A stretch of DNA of 64,000 nt from Actinobacteria bacterium OV450 (GTDB lineage: Bacteria > Actinomycetota > Actinomycetes > Streptomycetales > Streptomycetaceae), in NCBI GenBank assembly GCA_001298555.1, contig LJCW01000368.1, positions 62,001-126,000 of the forward strand, read 5' to 3'. This document shows, piece after piece, positions 1-9,249 of the stretch (position 1 is its first letter; the number at the start of each line of letters is the position of its first letter). A program made the translations under genes and the position numbers. Under the pieces are notes generated by a model. That model had not been told where the DNA came from. It did not search any database and saw only the letters and a program-made list of their open reading frames with translations.

Positions 1-941
1 AGGTCCGCCAGGGGGACGCCGAGCCAGCGGGCGGTGCCTGCATAGGGGCCGCCCACCTCGTTGGAGACGCAGGTCAGGGTGATGTCGCGCTCGACCAGCG
101 GGCGGACGAGGAGCTGCTGGAGCGTGTAGGTGCGGGGACGGGTGACGCCCTTGCCGTGGATGCGCAGACGCCAGGCCGCGGCAACGACCTCGGGCGCCTC
201 CAGGGCGGTGTCGACGCGGTAGAAATCGCGGCTGGGGGTGGTGAAGGGGCTGATGCCGGGCACGTTCAACCAGGCGCCGGCCGGGACGGCAGGAGCCGGG
301 GAGGCCGGCTCGGGCAGGACGAGGCCCTCGCGGGACGCGACGGCGCCCTGCCCCTGACGTCCTGAGAGGACGCAGCCGACCCCACCTGCGGACGCGGCCG
401 CGACGGCACTCACGCCGACCGTGGTCAGGAAGCCGCGCCTGCTCCACCCGCTCTCCACGGTCTCGCCGCCCCCGGACGCCGGGGTGCCCGAGGGCGCTGC
501 TCCGGAGGCCAGGACGTACAGGGTGAGGGCGCCTGCGACCGCTCCGGCGACCGAGGGGAGTGCGTCGCCGGTCCCGGTGGAGTCGGGCCGGCTCAGGGCC
601 GCGGCGGCGCCGACGATGCCGAACAGCAGGACTCCCGCGGCGCCGGAGCGGCGGTGGCGCAGGCTGAACATGCCCAGGGCGACGGCGATGACCGACAGGA
701 GGACGAGGATCCCGAGCTGCAGGACGGCCTTGTCGTTCTCGCCGAAGTTACGGATCGCGAATTCCTTCACCGCGGCCGGGGTCCGGTCGATCACAGCGCC
801 GCCCACCACCGTCACCGGTCCGGCGGCGGGACGCACCAGAGCGGCTACCGGCTCGGCCACGGCAAGCGCCGTGAAGGCGGCCAGGAGTCCGGCCAACGCG
901 CCCTGGGCGGCGCGGGAAAGGGTGTTGCGGAGGCTGCTCAC
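1..941 (-). CDS. membrane-anchored molybdopterin-dependent oxidoreductase (partial, N-terminal part)
   Basis: The minus strand is open from a GTG at 941 to the left edge, so the C-terminal half is missing. The N-terminus has a hydrophobic segment (about residues 10-30), then two more membrane segments (about 75-115 and 120-150). A Ser-Arg-Arg-Gly-Phe-Leu stretch and another hydrophobic run near residue 175 follow, and then the start of a sulfite-oxidase-type domain: a Pro-Gly-Ile-Ser-Pro-Phe stretch, an 'FYRVDTAL' strand, a 'LRIHG' turn and the 'LTCVSNEVGG' loop that carries the molybdopterin-ligating Cys in this family. This matches actinobacterial oxidoreductases with an N-terminal membrane anchor and an external catalytic domain. 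The physiological substrate cannot be told. There is no strong ribosome binding site before the GTG, so the exact start is uncertain. Confidence 0.85.
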   Translation of the reverse strand, partial: MSSLRNTLSRAAQGALAGLLAAFTALAVAEPVAALVRPAAGPVTVVGGAVIDRTPAAVKEFAIRNFGENDKAVLQLGILVLLSVIAVALGMFSLRHRRSGAAGVLLFGIVGAAAALSRPDSTGTGDALPSVAGAVAGALTLYVLASGAAPSGTPASGGGETVESGWSRRGFLTTVGVSAVAAASAGGVGCVLSGRQGQGAVASREGLVLPEPASPAPAVPAGAWLNVPGISPFTTPSRDFYRVDTALEAPEVVAAAWRLRIHGKGVTRPRTYTLQQLLVRPLVERDITLTCVSNEVGGPYAGTARWLGVPLAD

Positions 942-1240
942 ACGGCGGATTCGGCAGCACCGGTCCGGCGGATCGGTGAGGTCCCCCGAAAGAGTGAGCT
1001 GCTCGTTCCCCGGAGCATCGGTTTCCCAGAGGGGGAGAGCGGCGTCGGCGACGACGGCTTCGTGAGCGCGCGCCTGCCACCTACATGACGTAACCCGCAT
1101 CGGATCTTCGTGGAGCCGGCCAGGGCGCCCGATACTGCCGTCGACGGATTTCCATCAGGCGGGGCGGTGCGGAACGGAACCCGGCGCGCCGCGGCGGCGG
1201 CCGGTGGCGCCGCACGCGACCGGTGCAGGGAGGCAATGCG

Positions 1241-2059
1241 GTGTCGGATGCGGAGCAGTACGGCGATCAGCTCTTCTCCCACGCACACCCCGCGGAGACG
1301 GCCCGTCTGGAGGCGCTGGCGCAGGCTCTGGACCCGGGGACGTTCCACCGGCTGGAACAACTGCCACTGCGGGAGGACTCGCGATGTCTGGAGGTCGGGT
1401 CAGGGCTGGGCACGGTCGGGGAGTGGCTCGTCCGGCGCCTTCCGGCGGGGCACGTGGTCGCCGCCGACCGGGATCCGGTGCATCTGCGAGCAAGGGACGT
1501 ACCGGGCCTGGAGGTCCGGCGGTTCGACGTGACCGCCGACGAGGTCCCCGAGGGGTCCTTCGACCTCATCCACGCCCGCTGGGTGCTGTCCCACCTGCCC
1601 GCCCGGCAGAACGTGCTGGAACGGATGGCGCGCTGGCTGGCACCGGGTGGCTGGATGGTCGTCGAGGACCTCGTGATGTTCCCGCTGGAGACCTCGCCGG
1701 AGCCGCTGTACCGGAAGGTGAGCCTGGCCATGTGCGATGTCGTGGAGCGCCGCATCGGCACGGACTGCCGTTGGGCCCGCACCCTGCCCGAGCTGCTGAG
1801 CGCAGCCGGGCTCACCGACGTACACGGTGACACGCGGACCAGCCGGGTCGGCCGCACGCCCATGGGCCGCTTCTGGCGGCTGAGCGCCGAACAGCTCGGC
1901 GTCGACCTCCAGCAGGACTCCGGCATCACCCCTGATGAACTCGCCGCATTTTCGGACCGGGTGACCGCCGCGGACTTCGCGGCCCCCGGCCTGGCCACCG
2001 TCACGGCGATCGGCCGCCGAGCCGGCCGGCGTGAGCGTCCGCACGCTGCACCACTGTGA
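1241..2059 (+). CDS. class I SAM-dependent methyltransferase
   Basis: A 272-residue protein with a Rossmann-type methyltransferase core: motif I 'LEVGSGLGT' binds the SAM methionine, an acidic residue ends strand 2 ('VVAADRDP'), and 'FDLIHARWVLSHL' is the post-motif region typical of UbiE/type-11 methyltransferases. The GTG at 1241 is preferred over the upstream GTG at 1223 because AGGGAGG lies at 1227-1233, seven bases before it. Nothing in the sequence defines the acceptor substrate. It stands alone between divergent and convergent neighbours, and a strong hairpin follows it. Confidence 0.85.
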   Translation: MSDAEQYGDQLFSHAHPAETARLEALAQALDPGTFHRLEQLPLREDSRCLEVGSGLGTVGEWLVRRLPAGHVVAADRDPVHLRARDVPGLEVRRFDVTADEVPEGSFDLIHARWVLSHLPARQNVLERMARWLAPGGWMVVEDLVMFPLETSPEPLYRKVSLAMCDVVERRIGTDCRWARTLPELLSAAGLTDVHGDTRTSRVGRTPMGRFWRLSAEQLGVDLQQDSGITPDELAAFSDRVTAADFAAPGLATVTAIGRRAGRRERPHAAPL

Positions 2060-2207
2060 CGGGGCCGGGCTCGTCCGGCCGCCGGCGAGGACCGCGGCCG
2101 GCTACCGGGCCGGCCCGGGCGCAACGGCTACCTCGCCGACCTCGATGCCGCAGATCTCGGTCTCGGTCTGCTGACGGCCTGAACCGCAGCGCTCCGTGCA
2201 CAGCACG

Positions 2208-2244
2208 ACGCCCCCGTCCTCCTGTGTCCTGGAGGCGGGGGTGT
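2208..2244. terminator. bidirectional hairpin terminator
   Basis: The arms ACGCCCCC-GT-CCTCC and GGAGG-C-GGGGGTGT pair around an 8-base loop with one small bulge. It sits between the converging ends of the methyltransferase and the M4 protease, so it could serve both. Confidence 0.65.
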
Positions 2245-2318
2245 CGGCGTACCCGGGTTCGGGCACTGTGCAGCTTCAGCTCATGCGCGCTCAGGCGCTC
2301 GGAGACGGTCTGGGGCGG

Positions 2319-4367
2319 TCAGAAGGTGAGCTTGAAGTCGGTGATGGTGCCGGTGTCCGCGGCGCCCTTGTCCTGGACCTTCAGCTTCCAGGTGCCGTTG
2401 GCCGCGACGGCCGAGGCGTTGACGGTGTAGGTCTTGTCGAGGTTCGCCGTGGAGTCCGAAGAGGAGTTCTGCAGGCGGAACGCCGTCCCGTTGGGCGCCA
2501 CGAGGTCGATCTGGAGGTCACCGATGTAGGTGTGGGTGATCTTCACGCCGACCTTGAGGGTGCTCGGCGCGTTGCCGGTGACACCGGTGACGCTGACCGA
2601 CGAGGTGACCGCGGGGCCGGGGGAGTCCGGGATGGCGACCTGCGAGGTGCTCTCGAAGACGTTGCCCGGGGTGGGGGTGCCGCCGTTCGAACGGGAGCCC
2701 ACGTTGACGGCTGCCCAGGCGTCGGTGACGTTCTTGACCTCGGCGCTGCCGGCACCGTACAGCTCGGTCGCCGCGGCGATCGTGCCGTCGCGGGCGCCCT
2801 TGTAGTCGGTGCTGGAGTTGAACTTGGTGGTGAGCGCCTTGTACCAGATCAGCTGCGCCTTGTCCCGGCCGATGCCGGTGACGGGCAGACCGTCGGAGGT
2901 CGGCGAGTTGTAGTTGACCCCGTTGACCGTCTTGGCGCCCGAGCCCTCGGAGGCCAGGTAGAACCAGTGGTTGGCCGGGCCCGAGGAGTAGTGCACGTCG
3001 AGGTTCCCGACGCCGGAGTACCACGCGTCCGCGGAGCCGCCGTCCTTGCTCGGCTTGTCCATGTAGCGCAGCGGGGTGCCGTCGCCGTTGATGTTGATCT
3101 GCTCGCCGATGAGGTAGTTGCCCGGCGCGCTGGGGTTGTTCGCGTAGAACTCGACGGACGTACCCATGATGTCGGAGGTCGCCTCGTTGAGGCCGCCCGA
3201 CTCGCTGCTGTACTCGAGGCCGGCGGTGGCGGCGGTCACGCCGTGCGTCATCTCGTGCCCGGCGACGTCCAGCGAGGTCAGCGGGTCGTTGTTGCCCGTT
3301 CCGTCGCCGTAGGTCATGCAGAAGCAGCTGTCGTCCCAGAACGCGTTGACGTACGCGTTTCCGTAGTGGACCCGGGAGTAGGCGGCGACGCCGTCACCGC
3401 GGATGCCGGACCGGCCCAGGACGTTCTTGTAGAAGTCCCAGGTGACGCCGGCGCCGTAGGCGGCGTCGGCGCCCGCCGTGGCGGCGTTGGAGTTGGCCCC
3501 GTTGCCCCAGGTGTCGGTGGTCTGGGAGAAGAGCGAGCCGGTGCCGGACGTACCGCGGTTCAGGTTGTACGTCTTGTGGCCGCCGCGGCCCGCGTCGTTC
3601 AGCGTGAAGTTCGAACCGGACTTCGAGGTGCCGAGGGTGACCTGACCGCTGTAGTGGGTGTTGCCGACACCTGTCTCGATGCCCTGCCACTGGTGCAGCT
3701 TGGCGCCGGTCTTGGCGTCGGTGATGACGTGGAGCTGGTTGGGGGTGCCGTCGTCCTGGAGCCCGCCGATGACGGTCTCGTAGGCGAGGGTGGGCACGCC
3801 CTGGGCCATCCACACGACCTTGCGGGGTGCGGCGTCGGCCTTGTCGGCCTTGGAACCGACCGCCTTCGCGGCGTCGAGGGCCTGCGCCGAGGCGGCCGCC
3901 GGAGCGTCGGCCGGGGCGGAGGTGGAGACGCCCGCCAGCTGTGCGGTGGAGGCCTTGCTGACGCTCTGCGTCGTGTTGGCCGCCGTACGGCTGACGATCA
4001 GGTCGCCGCCGAGGACCGGGAGTCCCTCGTACGTGCGCTCGTACCGGGTGTGGGTGGTACCGTCCTGGTCCTTGACCACATCGTGGACGAGGAGCTTCTC
4101 CTGGGAGGTGAGGCCGAGCTCCTTGGCCGTCGCGGCCGTGGTGCTCTGCGCCTTCGCTATGAGCTCGGCGCGCTGGGACGGGGTGAGCTGTACGGGCAGT
4201 GCGCCCGGGTTGCGAACGGGCTGGCCCGTGGGGGCGGTCGCGTTCGCGGATGGGTCGGACTGCGCGCTGGCGCTGCCCGCCTGGACGCCGACGGTGAGCA
4301 GGGCGGCTGCGGCGAGCAGGGCACCGGTGGCGGTGGCGGTGGCGTTACGACGATGCGTGGAATTCAC
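2319..4367 (-). CDS. secreted M4-family (thermolysin-like) metallopeptidase with C-terminal P domain
   Basis: A 682-residue secreted zinc protease. A signal peptide ends near residue 36. An FTP/PepSY-type propeptide fills about 60-230, and the catalytic domain begins near residue 235. The zinc site is complete: HEMTH at 371-375 and the third ligand Glu395 in 'GLNEATSD'; the 'SGPANHWFY' segment supplies the second catalytic His. The last ~105 residues form a P/proprotein-convertase beta domain, common in Streptomyces M4 enzymes. The start codon is a GTG preceded by AGAAGGAG at a spacing of about five bases. It probably contributes extracellular protein degradation. It is transcribed divergently from the S53 protease at 4828, so the two may be controlled together. 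Confidence 0.95.
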   Translation of the reverse strand: MNSTHRRNATATATGALLAAAALLTVGVQAGSASAQSDPSANATAPTGQPVRNPGALPVQLTPSQRAELIAKAQSTTAATAKELGLTSQEKLLVHDVVKDQDGTTHTRYERTYEGLPVLGGDLIVSRTAANTTQSVSKASTAQLAGVSTSAPADAPAAASAQALDAAKAVGSKADKADAAPRKVVWMAQGVPTLAYETVIGGLQDDGTPNQLHVITDAKTGAKLHQWQGIETGVGNTHYSGQVTLGTSKSGSNFTLNDAGRGGHKTYNLNRGTSGTGSLFSQTTDTWGNGANSNAATAGADAAYGAGVTWDFYKNVLGRSGIRGDGVAAYSRVHYGNAYVNAFWDDSCFCMTYGDGTGNNDPLTSLDVAGHEMTHGVTAATAGLEYSSESGGLNEATSDIMGTSVEFYANNPSAPGNYLIGEQININGDGTPLRYMDKPSKDGGSADAWYSGVGNLDVHYSSGPANHWFYLASEGSGAKTVNGVNYNSPTSDGLPVTGIGRDKAQLIWYKALTTKFNSSTDYKGARDGTIAAATELYGAGSAEVKNVTDAWAAVNVGSRSNGGTPTPGNVFESTSQVAIPDSPGPAVTSSVSVTGVTGNAPSTLKVGVKITHTYIGDLQIDLVAPNGTAFRLQNSSSDSTANLDKTYTVNASAVAANGTWKLKVQDKGAADTGTITDFKLTF

Positions 4368-4827
4368 GCTGACTCCTTCTGCCTGTGGGGGGTTTCCGGG
4401 CGGCTGGGATGAGGCCGGCCGGGCAGAGCGCGGCGGAGCTGGTTCGCGCTGGGGATGGGGAGAGAGTGCCAGCGATCCCGATCTTTGTCAGGACCGCGTC
4501 ACGAATCAGCCGAACGGAGTCCGGATTTCGCCGTTGAGTGTTCGCTGACCGGACGCTCCGGGTGGGCGCTCGACCGCCCCGGATGCATCCGAAAGCGCTG
4601 ACCTGGGCAAGGACTTGCTCCGGCGGAGGTGCGCAGCTGCTGCGGGCGTTCGCCGGTGTCCGGTCGACGGTTGGCCGGGGGGTGGGGGCGGGGGGGGAGG
4701 CGGCGTAGTGCGCATTCAGGTAAAGCGTTCGGCATCAAGCGTCAAATACCCTTGTCCTGCACATGACTTGCCGGGTGAGATCACGGAAGCCGCTCCGTGC
4801 GGCAGCCACCCCCCCAGGGAGTCTGCA
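4368..4827. promoter_or_regulatory. 460-bp divergent regulatory region between two secreted protease genes, with a G-rich tract
   Basis: This non-coding stretch must hold the promoters of both the M4 protease (minus) and the S53 protease (plus). At 4677-4703 the plus strand has runs of 6, 5 and 8 G separated by single bases, followed by AGG and CGG, a candidate G-quadruplex about 130 bp before the S53 start. I could not assign -10/-35 boxes with confidence. Open frames crossing the region have no start signals and look random. Confidence 0.5.
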
Positions 4828-6225
4828 ATGCATCCAGTTCGTCGTACGTGGCCGCGTTCCGCAGCCGCCACGGCCGCTGCCTTCGGCCTCGCGCTCACCG
4901 CGATGGCGGCCGTCCCACTGGCCGGTACCGCTACCGCCTCCGCGCCGCACACCACAGCGGTCCCGCACACGGTGGCCCGTCCGGCCGTCGCGGGACACCA
5001 GCTGATCCGTTCCGTGGGCAGCCCGCTCTCCATCGAGGAGTGCCGGACCAAGTGGAAGATCGCCTGCTACACCCCGCTGCAGTACCGCGAGGCGTACCAC
5101 CTGAACCCCCTGTACAAGGCGGGCATCACCGGCAAGGGCCGCACGATCGTCATCGTGGACTCCTTCGGCTCGCCGACCGTCCAGCACGACCTCGACGTCT
5201 ACAGCAAGCAGTTCGGGATACCCAGCACCAAGGTCGAGGTGGTCAAGTGGGGCAACGTCCCCGCGTGGGACCCGAAGAACGCCGACATGCTGGGCTGGGC
5301 CGGCGAGACGACCCTGGACGTGGAGATGGCGCACGCGGTGGCGCCGGACGCGAAGATCGTCCTGGTGGAGACGGCGGTCGCGGAGACCGAAGGGACCACC
5401 GGTCTGCCGGAGATGATGGACGCCGAGAAGTACCTGATCGACCGGGGCATCGGCGACGTGATCACGCAGAGCTTCGGTGCGACCGAGGACACCTTCCCCG
5501 GTTTCGAAAAGGGTGACTTCTCCAGCCTCAAGAACCTGCGCTACGCCTTCGAGGCCGCCGCGCGCAACCACGTCACCGTGCTCGCCTCCTCCGGCGACGG
5601 CGGAGCCACCGACTACAACGCCGACGGCAGCGCCCTCTACGACCACCCGGTCAACTCCTGGCCCTCCTCGGACCCGCTGGTGACCTCCATCGGCGGCACC
5701 CAGCTGCACCTGAACGACGCGGGCGGGCGGACCGCCCCCGAGAGCGTCTACAACGACAACGGCGCGGGTGGCGGAGGCCAGTCGCACGTGTTCAAGCGTC
5801 CGGCCTTCCAGAACGGGGTCAAGGGCGTCGTCGGCGCGCAGCGCGGCACCCCGGACATCTCGATGGCCGCTGCGGTCGACGGCGGTGCGTGGATCTACAC
5901 CAGCTACGACCCGGCGTCCGCCGGCTGGGACGTCTCCGGCGGCACCAGCGAGTCCAGCCCGCTGTTCTCCGGCATCGTGGCCCTGGCCGACCAGGTTGCG
6001 GGCAAGCGCCTGGGGAACATCAACGAGGCGCTGTACTGCCTGTACGGGCGCTCCGCCCATGACCCCTCCACCGGCCTCGTCGACGTCAACGACGGCACGA
6101 ACAACAGCTACGGGGGCGTCACGGGCTACACGGCGGTGAACGGCTACGACATGGCCACCGGCGTCGGCACCCTGGACGCGGCCCGCTTCGTACCCGCCCT
6201 CGCCCGCGAGGGACGGCACGGCTGA
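4828..6225 (+). CDS. secreted S53-family (sedolisin) serine-carboxyl peptidase
   Basis: A 465-residue secreted protease. The signal peptide spans about 1-38. The catalytic Glu160 and Asp164 lie in 'GETTLDVEMAHAV', the oxyanion Asp is in 'ASSGDGG' near 257, and the nucleophile Ser374 is in 'GGTSESSP', the family signature. The C-terminal 'GVGTLDA' segment resembles the calcium-site region. Most sedolisins carry a prodomain of roughly 150-200 residues, but here the catalytic domain starts near residue 85, so little or no activation domain is present. The ATG at 4828 has CAGGGAG six bases upstream; the frame is open further 5' but without a better start. Likely an acidic extracellular endopeptidase. 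Confidence 0.93.
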   Translation: MHPVRRTWPRSAAATAAAFGLALTAMAAVPLAGTATASAPHTTAVPHTVARPAVAGHQLIRSVGSPLSIEECRTKWKIACYTPLQYREAYHLNPLYKAGITGKGRTIVIVDSFGSPTVQHDLDVYSKQFGIPSTKVEVVKWGNVPAWDPKNADMLGWAGETTLDVEMAHAVAPDAKIVLVETAVAETEGTTGLPEMMDAEKYLIDRGIGDVITQSFGATEDTFPGFEKGDFSSLKNLRYAFEAAARNHVTVLASSGDGGATDYNADGSALYDHPVNSWPSSDPLVTSIGGTQLHLNDAGGRTAPESVYNDNGAGGGGQSHVFKRPAFQNGVKGVVGAQRGTPDISMAAAVDGGAWIYTSYDPASAGWDVSGGTSESSPLFSGIVALADQVAGKRLGNINEALYCLYGRSAHDPSTGLVDVNDGTNNSYGGVTGYTAVNGYDMATGVGTLDAARFVPALAREGRHG

Positions 6226-6244
6226 CGGTTCCCACCGCCACCCC

Positions 6245-6295
6245 GGCACGGGTGCGCCACCGCGGACAGACACCGCACCCGTGCCCTGCGGTGGG
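6245..6295 (+). terminator. hairpin after the S53 protease gene
   Basis: GGCACGGGTGCG and its exact complement CGCACCCGTGCC (12 bp) are separated by a 27-base loop, starting about 20 bases after the stop codon. The rest of 6226-6591 holds no convincing gene; a short frame near 6290 reading 'QLTIADEVIA' recalls Asp23-family proteins but does not continue. Confidence 0.5.
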
Positions 6296-6533
6296 CCAAC
6301 TCACCATCGCCGACGAGGTCATCGCTGCCCCCCCCGGTCGGGTGTTGGACCACGGCGCGGACGCGGCGGCGACGCTGGCGCTCGCCGTTCTCCACCCGCT
6401 CTTCACCCGCTGGATCGAGCCGGACCACAACCAACTGCGACATCGGGACGGAACCGAATGCGCCCCGACAGGATCGGTGTGCGGCCGGCCCGCGCGAGCG
6501 CCTCCGGGCCATAACGCGAAGCCGGCCGGCAGG

Positions 6534-6557
6534 AAGCCCCAGGCCGGCCTGGGGCTT
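6534..6557 (-). terminator. perfect 24-bp inverted repeat after the phosphoesterase gene
   Basis: AAGCCCCAGGCC is followed directly by its complement, giving a GC-rich hairpin 35 bases beyond the stop codon of the minus-strand phosphoesterase gene, where a terminator is expected. Confidence 0.65.
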
Positions 6558-6591
6558 CGTCCGAGTCGGACGGGGTTGCGCCGCGAAGATC

Positions 6592-8169
6592 CTAGCGGCC
6601 GCGGCCCCTCTGGATCTCGAAGTGGTCGATCCGCTGGCCCGTCTCGGCCAGTGCGCTGACCTTCAGTTTCGGGGAGCGGCCCGTCTCGACCTCGACCGCG
6701 AGGAAGGAGTAGTTGGTGTACCGCACCCGCGACCACTCGACGGTCTCGGTCGCCTTCGACCCGCCCTTGACCCACCGGTAGGACTCGACGCCGTCGCGGT
6801 CCGCGACGTGGCCCTCGTACGAGTCCGGCACCGGGAAGCTGTACAGCGAGCGTCCCGCCGCGCCCGCCGTGACGTACACGATGCCGTCCTGCGTGGGGTC
6901 GGTGCGCTCGCCGATGGGGACCTTGCGGCCGACCTTGTTGCCCTTGATCGCGTCGGTCCGTTCGTACACGTGGTTGTGGCCGTTGATGACCAGGTCCACC
7001 TGGTGCTTCTCGAACAGCGGTACCCACACGTCGCGCACCCCGCCCTCCGAGGCGTGTGCGCTGGTGGTGGAGAACGCGCAGTGGTGGAAGAAGACCACGA
7101 TGAAGTCCACGTCGCGGTGGTGGCGCAGTTCGCCCAGCCGCCGGTCCAGCCACGCGGTCTGCTTTCCGCCGCTGATCCCGAAGTTGGCGGGGATCTCGTA
7201 CGAGACGTCGTTCGCGTCGAGTGCCACGACACCGACGTTGCCGTGTACGAACGAGTACACGCCGGGCTGGTTGACCGGGTCCGGTCCGTTGTCGGGCAGG
7301 GACCAACGGGCGTTCTGGCCGCCGTAGCCCTGGGGCGAGTACCAGGCCTCCATGTCGTGGTTGCCGGTCGTCACCATCCACGGCACCGTCTTGGCCACCG
7401 TCTCCGTCTGGGCCAGGAACTGGTCCCAGGCCCGCGCGTCGTAGGTGTCGCCGGCGGTGCCCGAACCGGAGGAGTCGGCGTAGCAGATGTCACCCGCGTG
7501 CAGGTGGAAGGCCGGGTTCTGGGCCAGCAGCACCGCGTCGTTGCCGAGCGCGTGGTAGCTCACGCCCTGGTCGCCGAAGGCGGTGAAGGTGAAGTCCTCG
7601 GGGCGCGAGGGGGCGGTGGTGAAGGTGCCGAGCGTCCCCAGGTTGCGGTGGTCCGCAGGGTCGAAGCCGTCGTGCCCGACCCCGTAGTAGTACGTCTGCC
7701 CGGGCCTCAGCCGGTCCAGGCCCACGTGCAGGTAGAACTGCTCCGCCGCGGCGATCTTGCCGCCGTTCAGGACCGGGGTGCTCAGGTGCCGGACCTCGGC
7801 GTCCATCTTCACGCTCAGCGCCCAGGGGCTGGTGCCCACGCGCAGGTACGGCCTCTTCACCGCGAACGGCACCTGCCAGGACACCCGCATCTGCGTCTTC
7901 GGATCGGCGCCGTACTGCAAGTGCCGCGCGAACGGTGCGGCCAGCGCGCCGTCGACACCGCGCCGCTCGGTGGAGGTCAGCACGGCCGGAGCCGCGTACG
8001 CGGGCGAGGCCGCGCCGACGCCCAGGCCGGCGCCGGCGACGGCCGCGGTCACCGCACCCGCACGCAGCGCGCCGCGCCGGGTGAACTTCGCGCGCAGGTA
8101 CTCGTGCTGCTCAGCCATGCTCATCCGGGAGGCGAGCTGCTGGGGGATACCGAAATCGGGAAGGTCCAT
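6592..8169 (-). CDS. Tat-exported purple acid phosphatase-like metallophosphoesterase
   Basis: A 525-residue protein. A twin-arginine signal ('FTRRGALRAG', residues 29-38) and hydrophobic core end at an 'AYAA' cleavage site near 60. A fibronectin-like N-terminal domain precedes a metallophosphoesterase domain with the metal motifs in order: 'FGDQG', 'GDICYAD', 'GNHD', 'FFHH' and 'NGHNHVYER'. This is the purple acid phosphatase arrangement; the Tyr in GDxCYAD is the usual metal-charge-transfer ligand. The likely role is extracellular phosphate release. ATG 8169 is chosen because GATGAGG lies nine bases upstream; in-frame codons further 5' lack a binding site. Tat export fits cytoplasmic loading of the metal cofactor. 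Confidence 0.9.
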   Translation of the reverse strand: MDLPDFGIPQQLASRMSMAEQHEYLRAKFTRRGALRAGAVTAAVAGAGLGVGAASPAYAAPAVLTSTERRGVDGALAAPFARHLQYGADPKTQMRVSWQVPFAVKRPYLRVGTSPWALSVKMDAEVRHLSTPVLNGGKIAAAEQFYLHVGLDRLRPGQTYYYGVGHDGFDPADHRNLGTLGTFTTAPSRPEDFTFTAFGDQGVSYHALGNDAVLLAQNPAFHLHAGDICYADSSGSGTAGDTYDARAWDQFLAQTETVAKTVPWMVTTGNHDMEAWYSPQGYGGQNARWSLPDNGPDPVNQPGVYSFVHGNVGVVALDANDVSYEIPANFGISGGKQTAWLDRRLGELRHHRDVDFIVVFFHHCAFSTTSAHASEGGVRDVWVPLFEKHQVDLVINGHNHVYERTDAIKGNKVGRKVPIGERTDPTQDGIVYVTAGAAGRSLYSFPVPDSYEGHVADRDGVESYRWVKGGSKATETVEWSRVRYTNYSFLAVEVETGRSPKLKVSALAETGQRIDHFEIQRGRGR

Positions 8170-8353
8170 GGCTGCAAACCTCATCGTCCGAGGCGACGCG
8201 GAGTTCGCCGGGAGGTGAACGGACGGGGTCGGAACCCCCATGAGAATCCCCGGAATTGACCATCTTCGTGCCACCCGCACCATGCCGGGCCGTCATCGGG
8301 CCGACGGCACCCGCCGGTCCCCACCGCCGGCTCGACCTGGAGAATGCCACGGT

Positions 8354-9148
8354 ATGAACTCTCAGTCACTGCGGGACCCTTCGGACAGGCTGCTCCGCGC
8401 CGTGCGGGGGTATCCGCGCCGTGCGCCGTTGACGCTCGCCTACGTATGCCTGCTCCTGGTCGGCCACGCGTGGGTCGGCTACGGGCTGTCCGCCGATCAG
8501 GCAGCCACCGTGTTGGGCCACCTCAGCACCAACCTGGACAACCTGCAAGATCATCCGCTGTCCGCGCTGCTCGGCAGTGCGCTGTTCTTCGACGGGACGC
8601 TCACGGATGTCACCTCGGCAGACTTCGTGGGTACCTTGATCACCTTCGGCCTCGGCGTCTGCTGCTTCCTGGCCTGGGTGGAGGCCCGGTGGGGAAAGCG
8701 GCGCGCCGTGGCCGTGTTCCTCGGCGGGCATGTCGCGGCCACCCTGCTCACCGCTCTCGTCATCGCCTTCGCGGTGCCGCACGGCTGGTATCCGACGGCC
8801 GTGCGGCAGGCCCTGGACTACGGGGTCAGTTACGGAGCCCAGACCGTGCTGGCGATCGGCACTCTGGCCCTGCCGCGCCGTGGCCGTCTCCCTTGGGCCG
8901 TCTTCGTCCTCGCATGGCCTCTCGGCGGCGCCGAATGGAACGGGCCGCTGCCGGACTTCACGACGATCGGGCACCTCGTGGCGGCGGCCCTCGGCTTCGG
9001 TCTGTCGGGCGTCCCGGCTTTCAGGCGGCAACGGGCCCTCGCGACCACGCCGTCCTCCGCTGGGAGCGACCCCGAACCACACCGGGACTTCGTTCCGGAA
9101 TCGGCCACACCGGCGGCAGCGGGAGTGGAGACACCCCCCGCGGTGTGA
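8354..9148 (+). CDS. rhomboid-like integral membrane protein
   Basis: A 264-residue protein with about six hydrophobic segments (about 27-45, 70-80, 92-110, 117-141, 158-172, 181-190 and 203-217). It resembles the actinobacterial rhomboid-like family. 'YGVSYG' with Ser159 in one segment and 'TIGHLVAA' with His207 in a later one are placed like the Ser-His dyad of rhomboid proteases, but the canonical GxSG is not exact, so it may be inactive or non-proteolytic. The C-terminal ~45 residues are hydrophilic. The start at 8354 follows a weak TGGAGA; the 38 upstream in-frame codons look non-coding. Confidence 0.7.
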   Translation: MNSQSLRDPSDRLLRAVRGYPRRAPLTLAYVCLLLVGHAWVGYGLSADQAATVLGHLSTNLDNLQDHPLSALLGSALFFDGTLTDVTSADFVGTLITFGLGVCCFLAWVEARWGKRRAVAVFLGGHVAATLLTALVIAFAVPHGWYPTAVRQALDYGVSYGAQTVLAIGTLALPRRGRLPWAVFVLAWPLGGAEWNGPLPDFTTIGHLVAAALGFGLSGVPAFRRQRALATTPSSAGSDPEPHRDFVPESATPAAAGVETPPAV

Positions 9149-9160
9149 CCTCCATCGCCG

Positions 9161-9186
9161 GCCCCGCCCGGCCCCGTCGGCGGGGC
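9161..9186 (+). terminator. hairpin after the rhomboid-like gene
   Basis: GCCCCGCC and GGCGGGGC form an 8-bp GC stem around a ten-base loop, 12 bases past the stop codon. Confidence 0.5.
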
Positions 9187-9249
9187 GTGCGGCCGCAGCC
9201 CCGGAGGCCGTGGCGGGCAAGGCCCGAAGGCCGTGGTGGGCAACCCGGG

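Noticed and set aside
2196..4412. A 738-codon open frame on the plus strand across the M4 protease gene
   Set aside because: It is antisense to a gene with a full set of protease motifs; the translation is Val/Gly/Arg-rich without domains, as expected for high-GC antisense frames.
6252..6460. Possible Asp23/Gls24-family fragment ('QLTIADEVIA')
   Set aside because: Similarity covers about ten residues only and the frame continues into a terminator palindrome.
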